From: Variovorax boronicumulans
GTDB lineage: Bacteria; Pseudomonadota; Gammaproteobacteria; Burkholderiales; Burkholderiaceae_C
Assembly (NCBI RefSeq): GCF_029892485.1
Contig: NZ_JARXVG010000001.1
Span: forward strand, 682,001-746,000
Reading direction: 5' to 3'
Length of the DNA stretch: 64,000 nucleotides
The position numbers and the translations under genes are program-made. Numbering within the stretch: the stretch's first letter is position 1; each line of letters begins with the position of its first letter. The notes beneath the pieces were generated by a model. The model was not told the DNA's origin. It did not search any database and worked only from the letters and a program-made list of their open reading frames with translations. This document shows positions 1 to 10,372 of the stretch, piece by piece.

Positions 1-26
1 GGCATTCGCCGACCCTAAAGAAAAAC

Positions 27-470
27 TCAAACAGGCAACACAACAATTCTCTCAAAACAACCCTCGTCACTGAGAAACGTTTTCCAAGCCTCTAAAGCCC
101 GTAGATAGGTAAGTAAGCTTACCCGTCCTCCTCGGGGCCCATCCATAATTGCGTATTCAAATTCAACGCCATCGAGACCAAGTTCAACAGTCCATGCATT
201 ACCAGTCGACTTCCAGGTTTTTAGCTGTCCGGTCATAATATTTTCGGCAGCTAGCATCAACCGGCTCGCATCACCCTCTGTGAGCACATCATCCCGCAAC
301 TGTGATGACAAATATTGAATCTCACTTGACGAGGCGATCGATTCATTCAACTCATCTCGCAAGATTTCACAATTTAATCGAAAACCCGGAAAAAATCCTT
401 TTTTTCTTAATTTTTGATAATGCTCAGTCTCAGGCCAAATCTCTTTTTCCCTGGTGAATTTTATTTTCAT
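27..470 (-). CDS. Probable CDI immunity protein (CdiI-like)
   Basis: A 147-residue protein with no signal peptide or membrane segment, encoded 3 bp downstream of the cdiA stop and on the same strand. That position is where the cognate immunity gene of a contact-dependent inhibition toxin normally lies, so the inferred role is to bind and neutralise the EndoU-like CdiA C-terminus in the cytoplasm of the producer. I recognise no named immunity family in the sequence. The coding DNA is visibly more AT-rich than the cdiA passenger, which is usual for exchangeable toxin/immunity cassettes. The ATG start (MKIKFTREKE) is the most upstream in-frame ATG. The assignment rests on position, not on a motif. 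Confidence 0.65.
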   Translation of the reverse strand: MKIKFTREKEIWPETEHYQKLRKKGFFPGFRLNCEILRDELNESIASSSEIQYLSSQLRDDVLTEGDASRLMLAAENIMTGQLKTWKSTGNAWTVELGLDGVEFEYAIMDGPRGGRVSLLTYLRALEAWKTFLSDEGCFERIVVLPV

Positions 471-473
471 AGC

Positions 474-3400
474 TTACCTTAACGGCCAACCGCGCCATTG
501 AGTGACAGACCCCGCAGGAGGCACAAACCGAACTTCAACACCGGCCGGTGTAATACCAATCCATTGACCTCCAACGGAGACCTTATTATCAAAGGCTGCT
601 GCCAATTCGTATTTAAGTCTTGCCTCGGTCCAGCTTTGCGGAAAAAATGTAGATGCGGCGTTTTTGTCGATCCATTGACCCGATGAATTTTGGACCTGCA
701 CTGTGCCGGTGTAAACACCATTTGCATTTGGCGGACTTGTATAATTTGTAACTCGGGCTGCGCCTTCGCCGCTGGGTTCGTGATGAAAGCCAACCGCGTT
801 GCCCCGCAGATTTATGTGGCCCTGAGCGATGTGATCAACATCGATTTGACCGAGTGCAGCCTGGTTGGTTCGTTTAGCATAATAATCATTGATGCTATCG
901 CCCATTCGCTGCCCCGGAGTTAACCCCTTTCTCGGTGCCTTTCCTCCGTCCCCATCGATAAGCGATATGCCCAAAACTGCGGCGAATATCGCTGGGTTAC
1001 TTGCCAGTGCATCTCGAACATATTGATCGACAGGATTATTTTCATCAGAGCGACCCGATTGCATTCGAGTAATTGCACCTGACAACTCTTGGACACCAAA
1101 AGGCGATCGCCCCGCTTGGTCATTCAAGAATTTTGAAGCAGCCGCATTGGGATCAAGCCTTGAGATAGCCTCATCACGTGTCCGCGCGTAGATCGATCTT
1201 TCAAGAGTTCTGTCGTCGACGCACGCTTGGCTGTCTCCGCACATCGCGGTGATTCGCTCGTCGCTAAGCAAGCCTATTTGAGCTTCGGCTTGCGCAGCCA
1301 CACCTTCGCAGCTTGCCGTTCCTTTGCAACCTTGCCCTGCCGCGAGAATGCGATTTTGAACCTTGGCATCTCGGATTTGCTCAGGATGAGCGAGAAAGTT
1401 GTTAGCGGCCGCATTTCCGCCCGCTTGGCTGCCGAGGTTAATTTGACTTGCGTCGGCGCCCGTGATGGCCACAGCAAGGCCGCTGATCATCGCTGCAAAT
1501 TGCACCGTATCAGTCTGTCGACCGTAAGCTTCCGCGGCGAGTTCCCCGATGGCAGCCCCCAGGGCCCCAGCACCACACCCGCTTGCACTGTCCGCTCTTA
1601 CGGCCCCAACCATACAACCCGCAATCGCATGAGCCACCTTGTTGGTGAAATCATCAAGGACGTTTTTCTTAGTCAAGTCGCCGATCTCATACGCGGCTTG
1701 AGCAGCAATCGTGTCGAGGATTGCGTCTTTGAGACCGTTCTTCAAATTCTCCTCAAAACTCCCTCCGTTGATCGCAGAACCAATCACCGCACGGGCAGCC
1801 CCCGCCTGCAAGTTTTGCCCTAATTGAGTAAAGAATGATTGACTTCCCCCACCGGCCGTCGGCAAACCCGTCGGATTGAGATTCATCGAACCAAGCACGC
1901 CGCCAGTTACGATAGCAGTCAAAAGATTCTTAATGCTCGCGCTGCTGCCCAGATCATGCAAAGCGGCACCAATGTCGCCCTGGTTGTTGATGAGCGCAAT
2001 CGACGCTTGCGCAGCCAGCGTCGTGATGCCAGCCGTAACGGCCCCGCTAACAAAGGTGCCGACGGCCGCGCCGACACCGCTTCCCGCCGCGAAGACCGAG
2101 CCCTCGATGACCACGCCCTGGCCGACCGCTACCGCGGCAGCGTCACCTGTCACGCCACCTGCTGCAGCGCCGATCTCAGAGGCTGCACCCGCCGTGAAGT
2201 ACGCCACGACGATCGTCACGATCGCCGCCCCTTCCGGCGTCAATCCCTGCTGGTCGTAGTTCCAGTTCTTGTGCGCCTCTTCGACCCGTTGCCAATTGAT
2301 CTTGTCTTTGAGCTTGGGATCGTTGGTCAGTTGATCGACCCACGCCATGCCCGGTTGCTTGGCCAACTGTTCGACGCTGTCCCTGGCCCCAAGCCCTGCC
2401 TGAATGTGGTTCGCGGCGACCGTCAACTGCCCCACATTGAACTGGTTGTAATTCGTGGTCTGGTCGCTCTGCCCCTTGTCCTTGATTTTTTGGTAGGCCA
2501 GGTCGCGCCCTTGACTGGTGGTCTGCTCGCTGTGCTCGGTGGTCTGCGTGCCCAGAATGAGCTGGTCGGCTTGCAAGGTCAGCATGCCGGGGGTGTTCAC
2601 CGTCGTACCAGCCATCGCTAACGTGTCCACCGCCGAGATGGACACGTTGGCCCCGTTCAGGGTCGTGCGCGTCAGCGTGCTGTCCTCGACCTTGGTCTCT
2701 GTGGTCTTCTTCGCGTTGATGCCCGTGCTCGGGTCGTGCCATAGGAACTGACCGGGCTCAATACCCTTGGTTCGGAAACTGTTGGACGAGGTCGCCGAGG
2801 TGCTGTTGGTTGCGCCCTGGATGATGACGTTGCCGCCCTTGACGTTGACGTCCTTCGCCGCATCGACTTGCACGCCCTGAAGGAAAACGGTGTTGCCGGA
2901 CTGGAGCAGAACCCCGCCCTGGCTGCTGTCGATAGTGCTGGCCGACGCCGTGTCTGTTTTGATGTCGATACCGATCGTGCTTGCCTTGCCGTAGGGCAGC
3001 GACGGAATGGTCGGAGTCCCCATCAGCACCCCGCCGAGACCGCCAATCCCCTTCTTGTCGCTCTGCAGCTCCGTGCTGGCGCTGCTGGTGTTGCGCCCCT
3101 CGAAGATGCTCAAGTCCCTACCGGCACTGATCGCCACGCCCTGGGTGCCGCTGATGTGCGAACCCTCGATGGTGATATCCCTCGCGGCATCCATGGACAC
3201 GATGCCGCCCGACAGGTAGCTGCCGACGCTGGTACTGCTGCTGTATTCGCCCGTGAGCTTGTTGTCGGTTCGGCTGAAGGTGCCCTTATCCTTCCACTGC
3301 GCACTGAAATTCCCCGATGCATCGGTCTTGCCGGAGACAACATTGATGTCTCTGTCCGCGTGCAGGCTCAGCAGCCCCTTGCCAGCATCGACCGTGCCCT

Positions 3401-6400
3401 GTCTGATATTGACGTCCTGTCCAGCGTTGAACAGCGTGGTCCCATTGGTCGTGATCGTCGTACCGAGTTCTCTGCTCGTTGTGGACTGACCGCTGACCTT
3501 GTCGCCAAAGGCCACTCCAGTCGAGGACGTGGTGACGGTGCCAAGGTTGATGTCGTTCTTGGCTTTGAACGATGTCAGGCCACCGCCCTGGTTCGACACG
3601 ATGGCGCCGACCAGATTGATGTCATGCCCGACACTGGCCACCAGCGTGCCTCCGGGGTTGGTCACATACAGACCGGCGATACGGTCAATACCCGTATTTC
3701 CAAGGGCCGTACCCGTGGTCGTGCGCACGTTGATGTCACGCCCAGCGTCCAGCGTCAGCTTGTCCTTGGCGTCGATCGTGCCGCCGATGTTGTTGATGTC
3801 GAGCTGGGCCTTCAGGGCGACTTGACCGCCGCTGATGCGTCCGCCCAAGTTGTCGATGGTGCTGGCATTGATGCTGACCAACTGCCGCCCGGCGATGGTG
3901 CCGGTGTTCACCAGGTTGTTGTCCTTGCCATCGATCCGGACTTGGTTGCCCGCAAGCAGCGCGCCCGATCCGTCGATATCGCCAGGCCGCACGCGCACGT
4001 ATACCTGCGGCACGAGCACTTGCTGTTTGCTGCCATCTGGCAGCGTGACCGTCTGCTCGACCAGCCAGACGATGTCGCTGGTGAGCTGGGCCATCTGAGC
4101 TGACGTCAATGCGATGCCCGGACGCAGGCCATACTCTTTGGCGAAGGTGGCACCGGCGTTCATCAGTGCGGCGTATTGGTCCTCGTCACTGGAATAGCCA
4201 TCGAGGTAGCGGTAGCCCGTGAGCTGGGCAACTTGCTCGCGAATAAGCTTCTGTTCGTAGAACCCGTCGCCCAGACGCTTGAGCGTGTTGTTGGGGTCCA
4301 GGCCCAGGTTGTTCAGCAGGTAGTCGCTGCTGAGCCAGTTGCGGTAGTTGGCAAAGCGCGGATCGGATTCGATCAGATAACTGCCGGGTCCGGCCCGGAC
4401 GCCGAACAGGCTGGCATTGGGTATGTTCGTGTTCGGTATGCTGGTGCGCACAACCATGGGAAGGGTCTGGGTTGCGCCAGTCCCTACGGCACCGTTGGCG
4501 CCGTTCGCATTGCCCGCCGTGTTGCCGTTGCCGCCGACCACTGACCCGACGTTCGCTGCCACCTGCACAATGACACCGGGACCGCTGCCGCCGACACCGC
4601 CAGTACCGGTGCCGCCGGTGCTTACGCTACCCGTCCCTGCAGAGCCGATGGCATAGCCCTGAGTGCCATTGGTGTTCTCGATGTACTCGTAGCTACCTAC
4701 ATTGACAGTGGCGGGTGTGCCGAATTGGATCACCGGGGACTGTGGCTGCCCCTTGTCATTGACGATCGTTGCGAAGGCGTCGGTCTTGCTTGTGCCTTGT
4801 AGCGCCGTGCTCTTGACATTCGTTGCGAAGATCATACCGCCCGCGATGATGCGGCTGTCTTTGTTCCAGACCTGTCCATTGAGGGTCATGTCACCGCCCG
4901 AAGCGATGCGGGACGGATCGGCGTTGATTGCGGTATCGGCAGTCGTCGTGAAAGTACTGTTCCAGATGCCGTAGCCGTTGCTGTACAGCAAGGCACCCGT
5001 GGAGCCGTCCGGATTGCGCGCCCAGACGAAGGGTTGCCCTGGAATGATGACAACCTGGTCCATCGTGTACATGCCGCTGCCGCCGACCGGGGCAATGGTC
5101 GTCACTGGGCCAGTTGTGGCGGTCGTCTGTGGCCCCAACTGGACATGCGTGTCCCAGTTGTTGATCTGCCCCATGGCGACGGACATGTTGCCCAGCGCCT
5201 CGATGTTGGCGCTCAGGTTATTGAGGACTGCGCCCTGCCCCGTGGCAAAGCGATTGGCATCTAGTGCGCCGCCAATGAACATGTCTCCCGAGCTGAAGAT
5301 CAGCGCGTGCTCGCGATTGTTGACAACGCTTGCACCGATATCGAGGGTATCTCGAGCTGCGATGGTCCCTGCCTTAGTGACACCACTGACTGTCTCCGCA
5401 TCGTTGTTGAGCGTGCCAACTGCGATAGAGACGGCGTCGCCGTAGATACGGCCGCTGCCAATGTTGTTCAGCGTCCCCGCATTGACCTGCGTCGCGCCTT
5501 GGCTGTCGATGAGACCGCGATTCGTCAATGTACCGCTGGCGCTGGCGACTGCTTTCGCCCCCGACATCTCCGCATTGACCGTGTTATTGACGTTGTTGCC
5601 GCCTACCGTGAGCGTCTGCCCCGCCACTAGCTTATTGTTGTTCGTGAAGTTGCCCGTCGTCGTGTAGCTCAAGTTTCCATTGGCAGCCACCTCGCCGTTG
5701 TTGACGATGTCCTGCGTGAGGGCAATGCTCAGGTCCTTGCCCGAGAGGGCCTTGCCATCGCCGCTGAAAGTCGCAGCGTCGATCTTGACGCTCTTGTCGG
5801 CCACCAGCGTGCCGTTGGTGTTGACAAGGCTCAGCGTCTTGGCACCGGGGTTCGCGGCATTGGGATCGACGATGGCCAGCGTGTCGCCGGCCGAGATCAA
5901 GCCATTGGAGTTCGTGACAGTTCCGCCGCTCGTGATGGTGGCGTTGACGTCGGCACGGATCGCGCCCTTGTCGTTGTTCAGATTGCCGGTGCCGATGACA
6001 ACGTTTTTGCCCTCGATGCCCTGGTCCGTGCCCTGCGTGCTCGTGTTGACGATGGAGCCGGCGTTCAGCGTAGTGGTCGCAAGGGAGCGCACGAGACCGC
6101 TGGTGTTCTGGATATCCCCGGCATTGATCGAGAGATCGCCCACCGCCTGTGTCTTGCCACCGCCGTTGTTGTAGCTCGCGCCGTTGGTGTTGATGGCGAC
6201 GGCGGACTGGCCGAGGACGACACCGCCAGCCGCGTTGGAGAACGCTTGGGTTTTGGCGGTCAGCGCGTTCTTCGAGCCGATGAAGCCGGCCGTGTTGTTC
6301 AGCGCTCCTGTCTTCAGGTCGAGCGTGCCGGTACTGGTGATGCCACCCTGCTGATTGCTGTAGCCAGCCGAATTGGTATTGCTCAGGCTTTGACCATTCG

Positions 6401-9400
6401 TGTTGATGGTCATCGCGCCGCCAGACTGGATCCGTCCCGCGTCGTTGATCAGAGCACCCGAGCTGATGGCCACCGTGGTGGTTGCCGCCATCGTGCCGCT
6501 CGCGCTGTTGTCTAACGTGGCGCCGTGCGTGTCCACCGTCAGGCTGTTGCCGAAGACCTTGCCCGATTGGTTGACCAGACCGCCATTGCTCAGGCTGGTG
6601 ATGCCACCAGCCTGCAGAGTGCCGTCATTGTTGATCGTCTGGCCTGTGGTTGCGACCGTCAGATTGCCGTTGACGGCCGCCGTCGTGCCCGCGCTGTTGT
6701 CCAAGCTGGCGGCGCTGAGCGTGGTGTTGCCATTGGCCGCGAGCGTTCCGCCGAGGTTCGTTGCGGCGCCCGCGATGGTGGCATTCAAGTTACCGACGGC
6801 CGTCACGCTGCCAGTATTGTTGTTGAGGCTGCCTGACGCGATGGTGGTGTTGCCACCGGCGCCGATCACGCCCTTGTTGCTGTTGTCGAGCAGGCCGCCA
6901 ACAGTGAGGTCCAGGTTGGATGTTTCGGCAGCGCGGATCGAGCCGCCTTGGTTTATCAGACTGCCGGCCGCGATGGTCGTGCTGCTATTGCTGGCGATGA
7001 CGCCGGCGTTGCTGTTGTCCAGTGCGCCCACGACGTTGATGCGCGTGGCATTCACGCCGGTCTGAACGATCTGGCCGCCGCGATTGCTCAAGGAGCCGGC
7101 GTCGACCGTGATCTGCTTGGCGCTGGTCGCGCCGCCGTCCTGGTTGAAGGCGCCGGACATGGCAACCACCAGCGCGTTGTTCGTGGTGATCTGGCCGTTG
7201 GCGCCGTTGAAGCTGCCGCCTGCGATGGTCAGCGTGCCGTTGCCCGCGTGTTCGATCTTGCCGTTGGCATTGCCGATGGTCGCGCCTTGCAGCGTGAGAT
7301 CCTGCCCATTGCTGGCGATGCGACCGCTGTCGTTATTCAACGTGCCGCTGGTCGCGATGGTGGTCGCACCGGTGCCCGTCTGCACAATCTCACCGACGTT
7401 CGTGTTGGCAAGGTTCGAGACATTGATCTGCAACTGGCCGGCGTTGAGCGTGCCTGCGTTATTCGCGAGCGTCTGCATTGCTTTGCTGTTTGCCGTGACG
7501 CTCAGGGTCCCCGGCGTCACGACTGTGGCCTTGCTCGTGATCACGTCGCCTTGCGTCGCTGTAACGGCGATGTTGGCCGCACTTGTCTGGCTGGTCGACA
7601 AATCGACGCTCGTGCCTTGCAGCGTGGCATTGCCGGCAGCGATGTTGTTGCCGTAGGCAGTCAACACGCCGGAGGTCGTCACGCGCAGATCGCCTGCAGC
7701 CCCAAGCTTGCCGTCGTTCTGCACACCGGCGCCGAGCACCCCGGTGCTGCTGCTTTGCAAGCTTCCAGCCGTGATCGTCGTGTTGCGGCCCGCAGTGATG
7801 CTGCCGTCATTGGTCATTGCGCCGCCGACCGCAACGCTGACGTCGTTCGCGCCGCGCAAGCTGCCGCCGTTGGCGAGCGAACCAGCCTGAACGCCCAGAT
7901 CCGCGGCCGCATTGATGCTGCCGCCGCTGCCGTTGATCAGGACGTTGGTCACTCCAAGCTGCACACCGGCCTGTGCCGACTGGATGCTGCCCTTGGTGTT
8001 GTCCAGCGAGCCGCTGTTGAGCGCTAGACCTTGATTGGATGCAAGGGTCCCACCGGTGTTGTTCGTAGCGCCGGCCACGTTCGCGGTCAAGGCGCCCGTC
8101 GCCGATATCGTTCCGCGCGTGTTGTCAGCCTTGCCACCTACCGTGAGATTCGCATCGCTGGCACTCGTCAGCGTGCCGTCGACGTTGATCAGGTCTCCGC
8201 TGCTTGCGATGTTCAGGCTGCCCGCGTTCAGCTTGCCGCCAGTGTTGTCGAAGCGATCGACGTTCGCACTGAAGCCATTGCTGATGTTCAGCGTGCCCCC
8301 ATGGTTGTCGAAGGTGGGCTGGTTGACCGTCATGCTGGCGAGGCTCAGGGTCCCGCCGTTGTTGTTGATGTTCGCGCTCTGCAGCGTGATCGGGCCGCCT
8401 GCGTAAATGCGGCCACCGTCGTTGAGGATCGAGCCCGCCGCGGTGATGACGCCCGGCGAGGGTGGGACATACGGTGCAGGCGTGATGGTGGCCCCGGAAC
8501 CGCTGCCGCCTCCGGAAGCGGGTGTGCCTGGGGTGGCAGTGCCGCCGCCCGTGGCTGCGCCACCTCCGCTACCCGGACTCGCGCCGCCGCCTGGCTGCGA
8601 TGGCGCCTCCGAAACCGGCTCCAGTCCGATCACACCCCCGTTGGTGTTGCTCAAAGCCGGCGCAGAAATCCCCAGCGCCGCACTGCTGGTCTGGCGGATC
8701 GTGCCGCCGCTGCGGTTGTCGATGTTGCCTGCCGCGCTCGCGAGTTCGACGCGTGCCCCTTCGAGCGTACCGCCCGTGCCGTTGAGCGAATTGCCCAGCG
8801 TGTCTTGCGTCGCAACCTTCAGGTTGCCGCCGCTGCTGATGCGCCCGCTGTTGGCAAGGCTCGCCGCGGCGAGGTTTGCATCAGCCGTGGCCTGGATCGT
8901 TCCGATGTTCTCGAGGCGGCCCGCGCTGGTCACCACCAACTGCCCCGCACCCGCAAGCGCAGGGGTGCTTAGCGCGGCCTGGATCGTGCCGGCATTGCGC
9001 ACGCCAAGACCCGCTTCAGTGCCGATGAGCACGATCTTGCCCGCGTACATGCCGCCGAGCGCGGCCACATCGAGGGCAAAGGTAGGTGCAGCGCCAGTGC
9101 CAGCAGTCGGGCTGATCTGGCTGTGATCAGCCGAGACCTGGTTGGCGCCGGTCACGACTTTCAGTTCACTGGCCCAGATGCCCGCATTGGCCTCCACGGC
9201 CCGCGCGAGGATCGCCGCATAGTCGGTCTTGCTCGCATCGAGACCCGCACCGTTGATGGTGATGGTCCCGCCGCGCACGAGGAAGCTGTCGAGGCCACCG
9301 AGCGCATTGAGCTGCGGGGTGCCCGTGGTCAGGGTGGCGCGGCTCGCGTTGATGAAGCCTGCGCCGTCCACGTTGATGCCGGCCGGGTTCGCGATGATGA

Positions 9401-9905
9401 TTTCCGCGCGCTGCCCAGCAACCTCCATGTAGCCGCGCAGCTGGCTCACGTTGCCGCCGTTGACTTCGTTCAGGATGATGCGCGCCGGTCCCCCAGCCAA
9501 GTACGGATTGCCCTGAACGATGCCGCCGAGCTGCGTCTGCACATTCGTGCGGCTGTTGTTGAAGATCGCGCCGTTGGGTCCGACGTTGAGCTGGTTGTAG
9601 ATGTTGCGCGAAACGCCTGCGGCCGAAGGCGTCTGTATGTTGATCAGCGGCACGCCGTTGGGCGCCACCAGCACGGTGGGGCGCAGGCTGCCGGGAACGT
9701 TGGGCGCGCCGACGATCTGGGCCTGCCCCGGCGATGCACCCAGCAAGCCAAAGAGTGCGACCGCGGCGGCAGCCGCTGACGCCGCGCCACTGGCGCTACC
9801 GGTTGTCTTGGACTTCCCTTTGCCAGTGCTGGTGGCCGTCTCTTGAACCACCATCCGCATGCCTCTGGCGGCATTGAAGACGATGCGGTGCAAATGGCGG
9901 TTCAT
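474..9905 (-). CDS. cdiA: CdiA/FhaB-type two-partner-secretion exoprotein with C-terminal EndoU-like RNase toxin
   Basis: A 3143-residue secreted effector. The N-terminus (MNRHLHRIVFNAARGM, then an Ala-rich stretch ending GASPGQAQ) is the extended signal peptide typical of two-partner secretion. Residues about 65-330 form the TPS haemagglutination domain, with NPNGI-like text (IIIANPAGINVDGAGFIN). A Pro/Gly/Ser/Thr-rich linker lies near 425-490, followed by many filamentous-haemagglutinin beta-helix repeats. The pretoxin region near 2750-2960 is Ala/Gly-rich and ends in DENN (about 2954-2957), a variant of the VENN boundary. The last 125 residues match bacterial EndoU nucleases: DVDHIAQGHIN and AVGFHHEP supply candidate catalytic histidines (about 3025, 3030, 3041-3042), and STFFP with the upstream Lys near 3081 completes the pattern. 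GGGAG precedes the ATG. Delivery to a neighbour's outer membrane and RNA cleavage are inferred from the family. No cdiB lies in the window. Confidence 0.9.
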   Translation of the reverse strand: MNRHLHRIVFNAARGMRMVVQETATSTGKGKSKTTGSASGAASAAAAAVALFGLLGASPGQAQIVGAPNVPGSLRPTVLVAPNGVPLINIQTPSAAGVSRNIYNQLNVGPNGAIFNNSRTNVQTQLGGIVQGNPYLAGGPARIILNEVNGGNVSQLRGYMEVAGQRAEIIIANPAGINVDGAGFINASRATLTTGTPQLNALGGLDSFLVRGGTITINGAGLDASKTDYAAILARAVEANAGIWASELKVVTGANQVSADHSQISPTAGTGAAPTFALDVAALGGMYAGKIVLIGTEAGLGVRNAGTIQAALSTPALAGAGQLVVTSAGRLENIGTIQATADANLAAASLANSGRISSGGNLKVATQDTLGNSLNGTGGTLEGARVELASAAGNIDNRSGGTIRQTSSAALGISAPALSNTNGGVIGLEPVSEAPSQPGGGASPGSGGGAATGGGTATPGTPASGGGSGSGATITPAPYVPPSPGVITAAGSILNDGGRIYAGGPITLQSANINNNGGTLSLASMTVNQPTFDNHGGTLNISNGFSANVDRFDNTGGKLNAGSLNIASSGDLINVDGTLTSASDANLTVGGKADNTRGTISATGALTANVAGATNNTGGTLASNQGLALNSGSLDNTKGSIQSAQAGVQLGVTNVLINGSGGSINAAADLGVQAGSLANGGSLRGANDVSVAVGGAMTNDGSITAGRNTTITAGSLQSSSTGVLGAGVQNDGKLGAAGDLRVTTSGVLTAYGNNIAAGNATLQGTSVDLSTSQTSAANIAVTATQGDVITSKATVVTPGTLSVTANSKAMQTLANNAGTLNAGQLQINVSNLANTNVGEIVQTGTGATTIATSGTLNNDSGRIASNGQDLTLQGATIGNANGKIEHAGNGTLTIAGGSFNGANGQITTNNALVVAMSGAFNQDGGATSAKQITVDAGSLSNRGGQIVQTGVNATRINVVGALDNSNAGVIASNSSTTIAAGSLINQGGSIRAAETSNLDLTVGGLLDNSNKGVIGAGGNTTIASGSLNNNTGSVTAVGNLNATIAGAATNLGGTLAANGNTTLSAASLDNSAGTTAAVNGNLTVATTGQTINNDGTLQAGGITSLSNGGLVNQSGKVFGNSLTVDTHGATLDNSASGTMAATTTVAISSGALINDAGRIQSGGAMTINTNGQSLSNTNSAGYSNQQGGITSTGTLDLKTGALNNTAGFIGSKNALTAKTQAFSNAAGGVVLGQSAVAINTNGASYNNGGGKTQAVGDLSINAGDIQNTSGLVRSLATTTLNAGSIVNTSTQGTDQGIEGKNVVIGTGNLNNDKGAIRADVNATITSGGTVTNSNGLISAGDTLAIVDPNAANPGAKTLSLVNTNGTLVADKSVKIDAATFSGDGKALSGKDLSIALTQDIVNNGEVAANGNLSYTTTGNFTNNNKLVAGQTLTVGGNNVNNTVNAEMSGAKAVASASGTLTNRGLIDSQGATQVNAGTLNNIGSGRIYGDAVSIAVGTLNNDAETVSGVTKAGTIAARDTLDIGASVVNNREHALIFSSGDMFIGGALDANRFATGQGAVLNNLSANIEALGNMSVAMGQINNWDTHVQLGPQTTATTGPVTTIAPVGGSGMYTMDQVVIIPGQPFVWARNPDGSTGALLYSNGYGIWNSTFTTTADTAINADPSRIASGGDMTLNGQVWNKDSRIIAGGMIFATNVKSTALQGTSKTDAFATIVNDKGQPQSPVIQFGTPATVNVGSYEYIENTNGTQGYAIGSAGTGSVSTGGTGTGGVGGSGPGVIVQVAANVGSVVGGNGNTAGNANGANGAVGTGATQTLPMVVRTSIPNTNIPNASLFGVRAGPGSYLIESDPRFANYRNWLSSDYLLNNLGLDPNNTLKRLGDGFYEQKLIREQVAQLTGYRYLDGYSSDEDQYAALMNAGATFAKEYGLRPGIALTSAQMAQLTSDIVWLVEQTVTLPDGSKQQVLVPQVYVRVRPGDIDGSGALLAGNQVRIDGKDNNLVNTGTIAGRQLVSINASTIDNLGGRISGGQVALKAQLDINNIGGTIDAKDKLTLDAGRDINVRTTTGTALGNTGIDRIAGLYVTNPGGTLVASVGHDINLVGAIVSNQGGGLTSFKAKNDINLGTVTTSSTGVAFGDKVSGQSTTSRELGTTITTNGTTLFNAGQDVNIRQGTVDAGKGLLSLHADRDINVVSGKTDASGNFSAQWKDKGTFSRTDNKLTGEYSSSTSVGSYLSGGIVSMDAARDITIEGSHISGTQGVAISAGRDLSIFEGRNTSSASTELQSDKKGIGGLGGVLMGTPTIPSLPYGKASTIGIDIKTDTASASTIDSSQGGVLLQSGNTVFLQGVQVDAAKDVNVKGGNVIIQGATNSTSATSSNSFRTKGIEPGQFLWHDPSTGINAKKTTETKVEDSTLTRTTLNGANVSISAVDTLAMAGTTVNTPGMLTLQADQLILGTQTTEHSEQTTSQGRDLAYQKIKDKGQSDQTTNYNQFNVGQLTVAANHIQAGLGARDSVEQLAKQPGMAWVDQLTNDPKLKDKINWQRVEEAHKNWNYDQQGLTPEGAAIVTIVVAYFTAGAASEIGAAAGGVTGDAAAVAVGQGVVIEGSVFAAGSGVGAAVGTFVSGAVTAGITTLAAQASIALINNQGDIGAALHDLGSSASIKNLLTAIVTGGVLGSMNLNPTGLPTAGGGSQSFFTQLGQNLQAGAARAVIGSAINGGSFEENLKNGLKDAILDTIAAQAAYEIGDLTKKNVLDDFTNKVAHAIAGCMVGAVRADSASGCGAGALGAAIGELAAEAYGRQTDTVQFAAMISGLAVAITGADASQINLGSQAGGNAAANNFLAHPEQIRDAKVQNRILAAGQGCKGTASCEGVAAQAEAQIGLLSDERITAMCGDSQACVDDRTLERSIYARTRDEAISRLDPNAAASKFLNDQAGRSPFGVQELSGAITRMQSGRSDENNPVDQYVRDALASNPAIFAAVLGISLIDGDGGKAPRKGLTPGQRMGDSINDYYAKRTNQAALGQIDVDHIAQGHINLRGNAVGFHHEPSGEGAARVTNYTSPPNANGVYTGTVQVQNSSGQWIDKNAASTFFPQSWTEARLKYELAAAFDNKVSVGGQWIGITPAGVEVRFVPPAGSVTQWRGWPLR

Positions 9906-10372
9906 GTTCGGTCGCTCCCTGATAGTTGGCTGCCCGCGCTGCTCTTTGTGACAAGATGCTTCGGCGAGGCGCGCGATTATGCTGGGCGACCGATTAAGGC
10001 GCGCGGCATTTCTTCACGGATTACGACAGGGCGTAGCGCATCTTTTTAGGATGTAGGTCGTACGAATTACATTGATCCGGGGCAAGTGGAATCTGTACAA
10101 CAGACCAGGTCAACAAAGCGCACGAGTGCACTCCGCCTCTCGACTGAAATGAGCCCTTCTGTCGCCATGTAGCGGCGGGGCTTGGCCTGCTTCAAGGCGC
10201 GAACTTGCGTAAGCCCACGGCGGGCATGCATCGCGTCCGCTGACCGCTCAATCTCACACCCGAGACGCATCCGATCCATTCGGTCGAATTCGCGACAACC
10301 ACAGCTTCCATCAATGCCCAAAAGCTTGAAAAAAACGATGTGCGCGAGCTATCAGTTGCGCATCGGCCGAAA
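9906..10372. other. Intergenic region upstream of cdiA
   Basis: About 470 bp between cdiA and the cupin regulator. It must carry the cdiA promoter, because cdiA is the first gene reading leftward. I see no convincing gene, tRNA or strong hairpin. Short open frames on both strands have no ribosome-binding site or recognisable product. A cdiB gene would normally sit here and does not. Confidence 0.5.

Noticed and set aside
2868-4103. A long plus-strand frame opposite the cdiA repeats, with many similar ones along 2-10 kb
   Set aside because: These arise from the repetitive, high-GC exoprotein gene. None shows protein-like features.
10067-10321. Short minus-strand frame downstream of the cupin regulator gene
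   Set aside because: Odd composition, partly overlapping other frames, no ribosome-binding site and no recognisable product.
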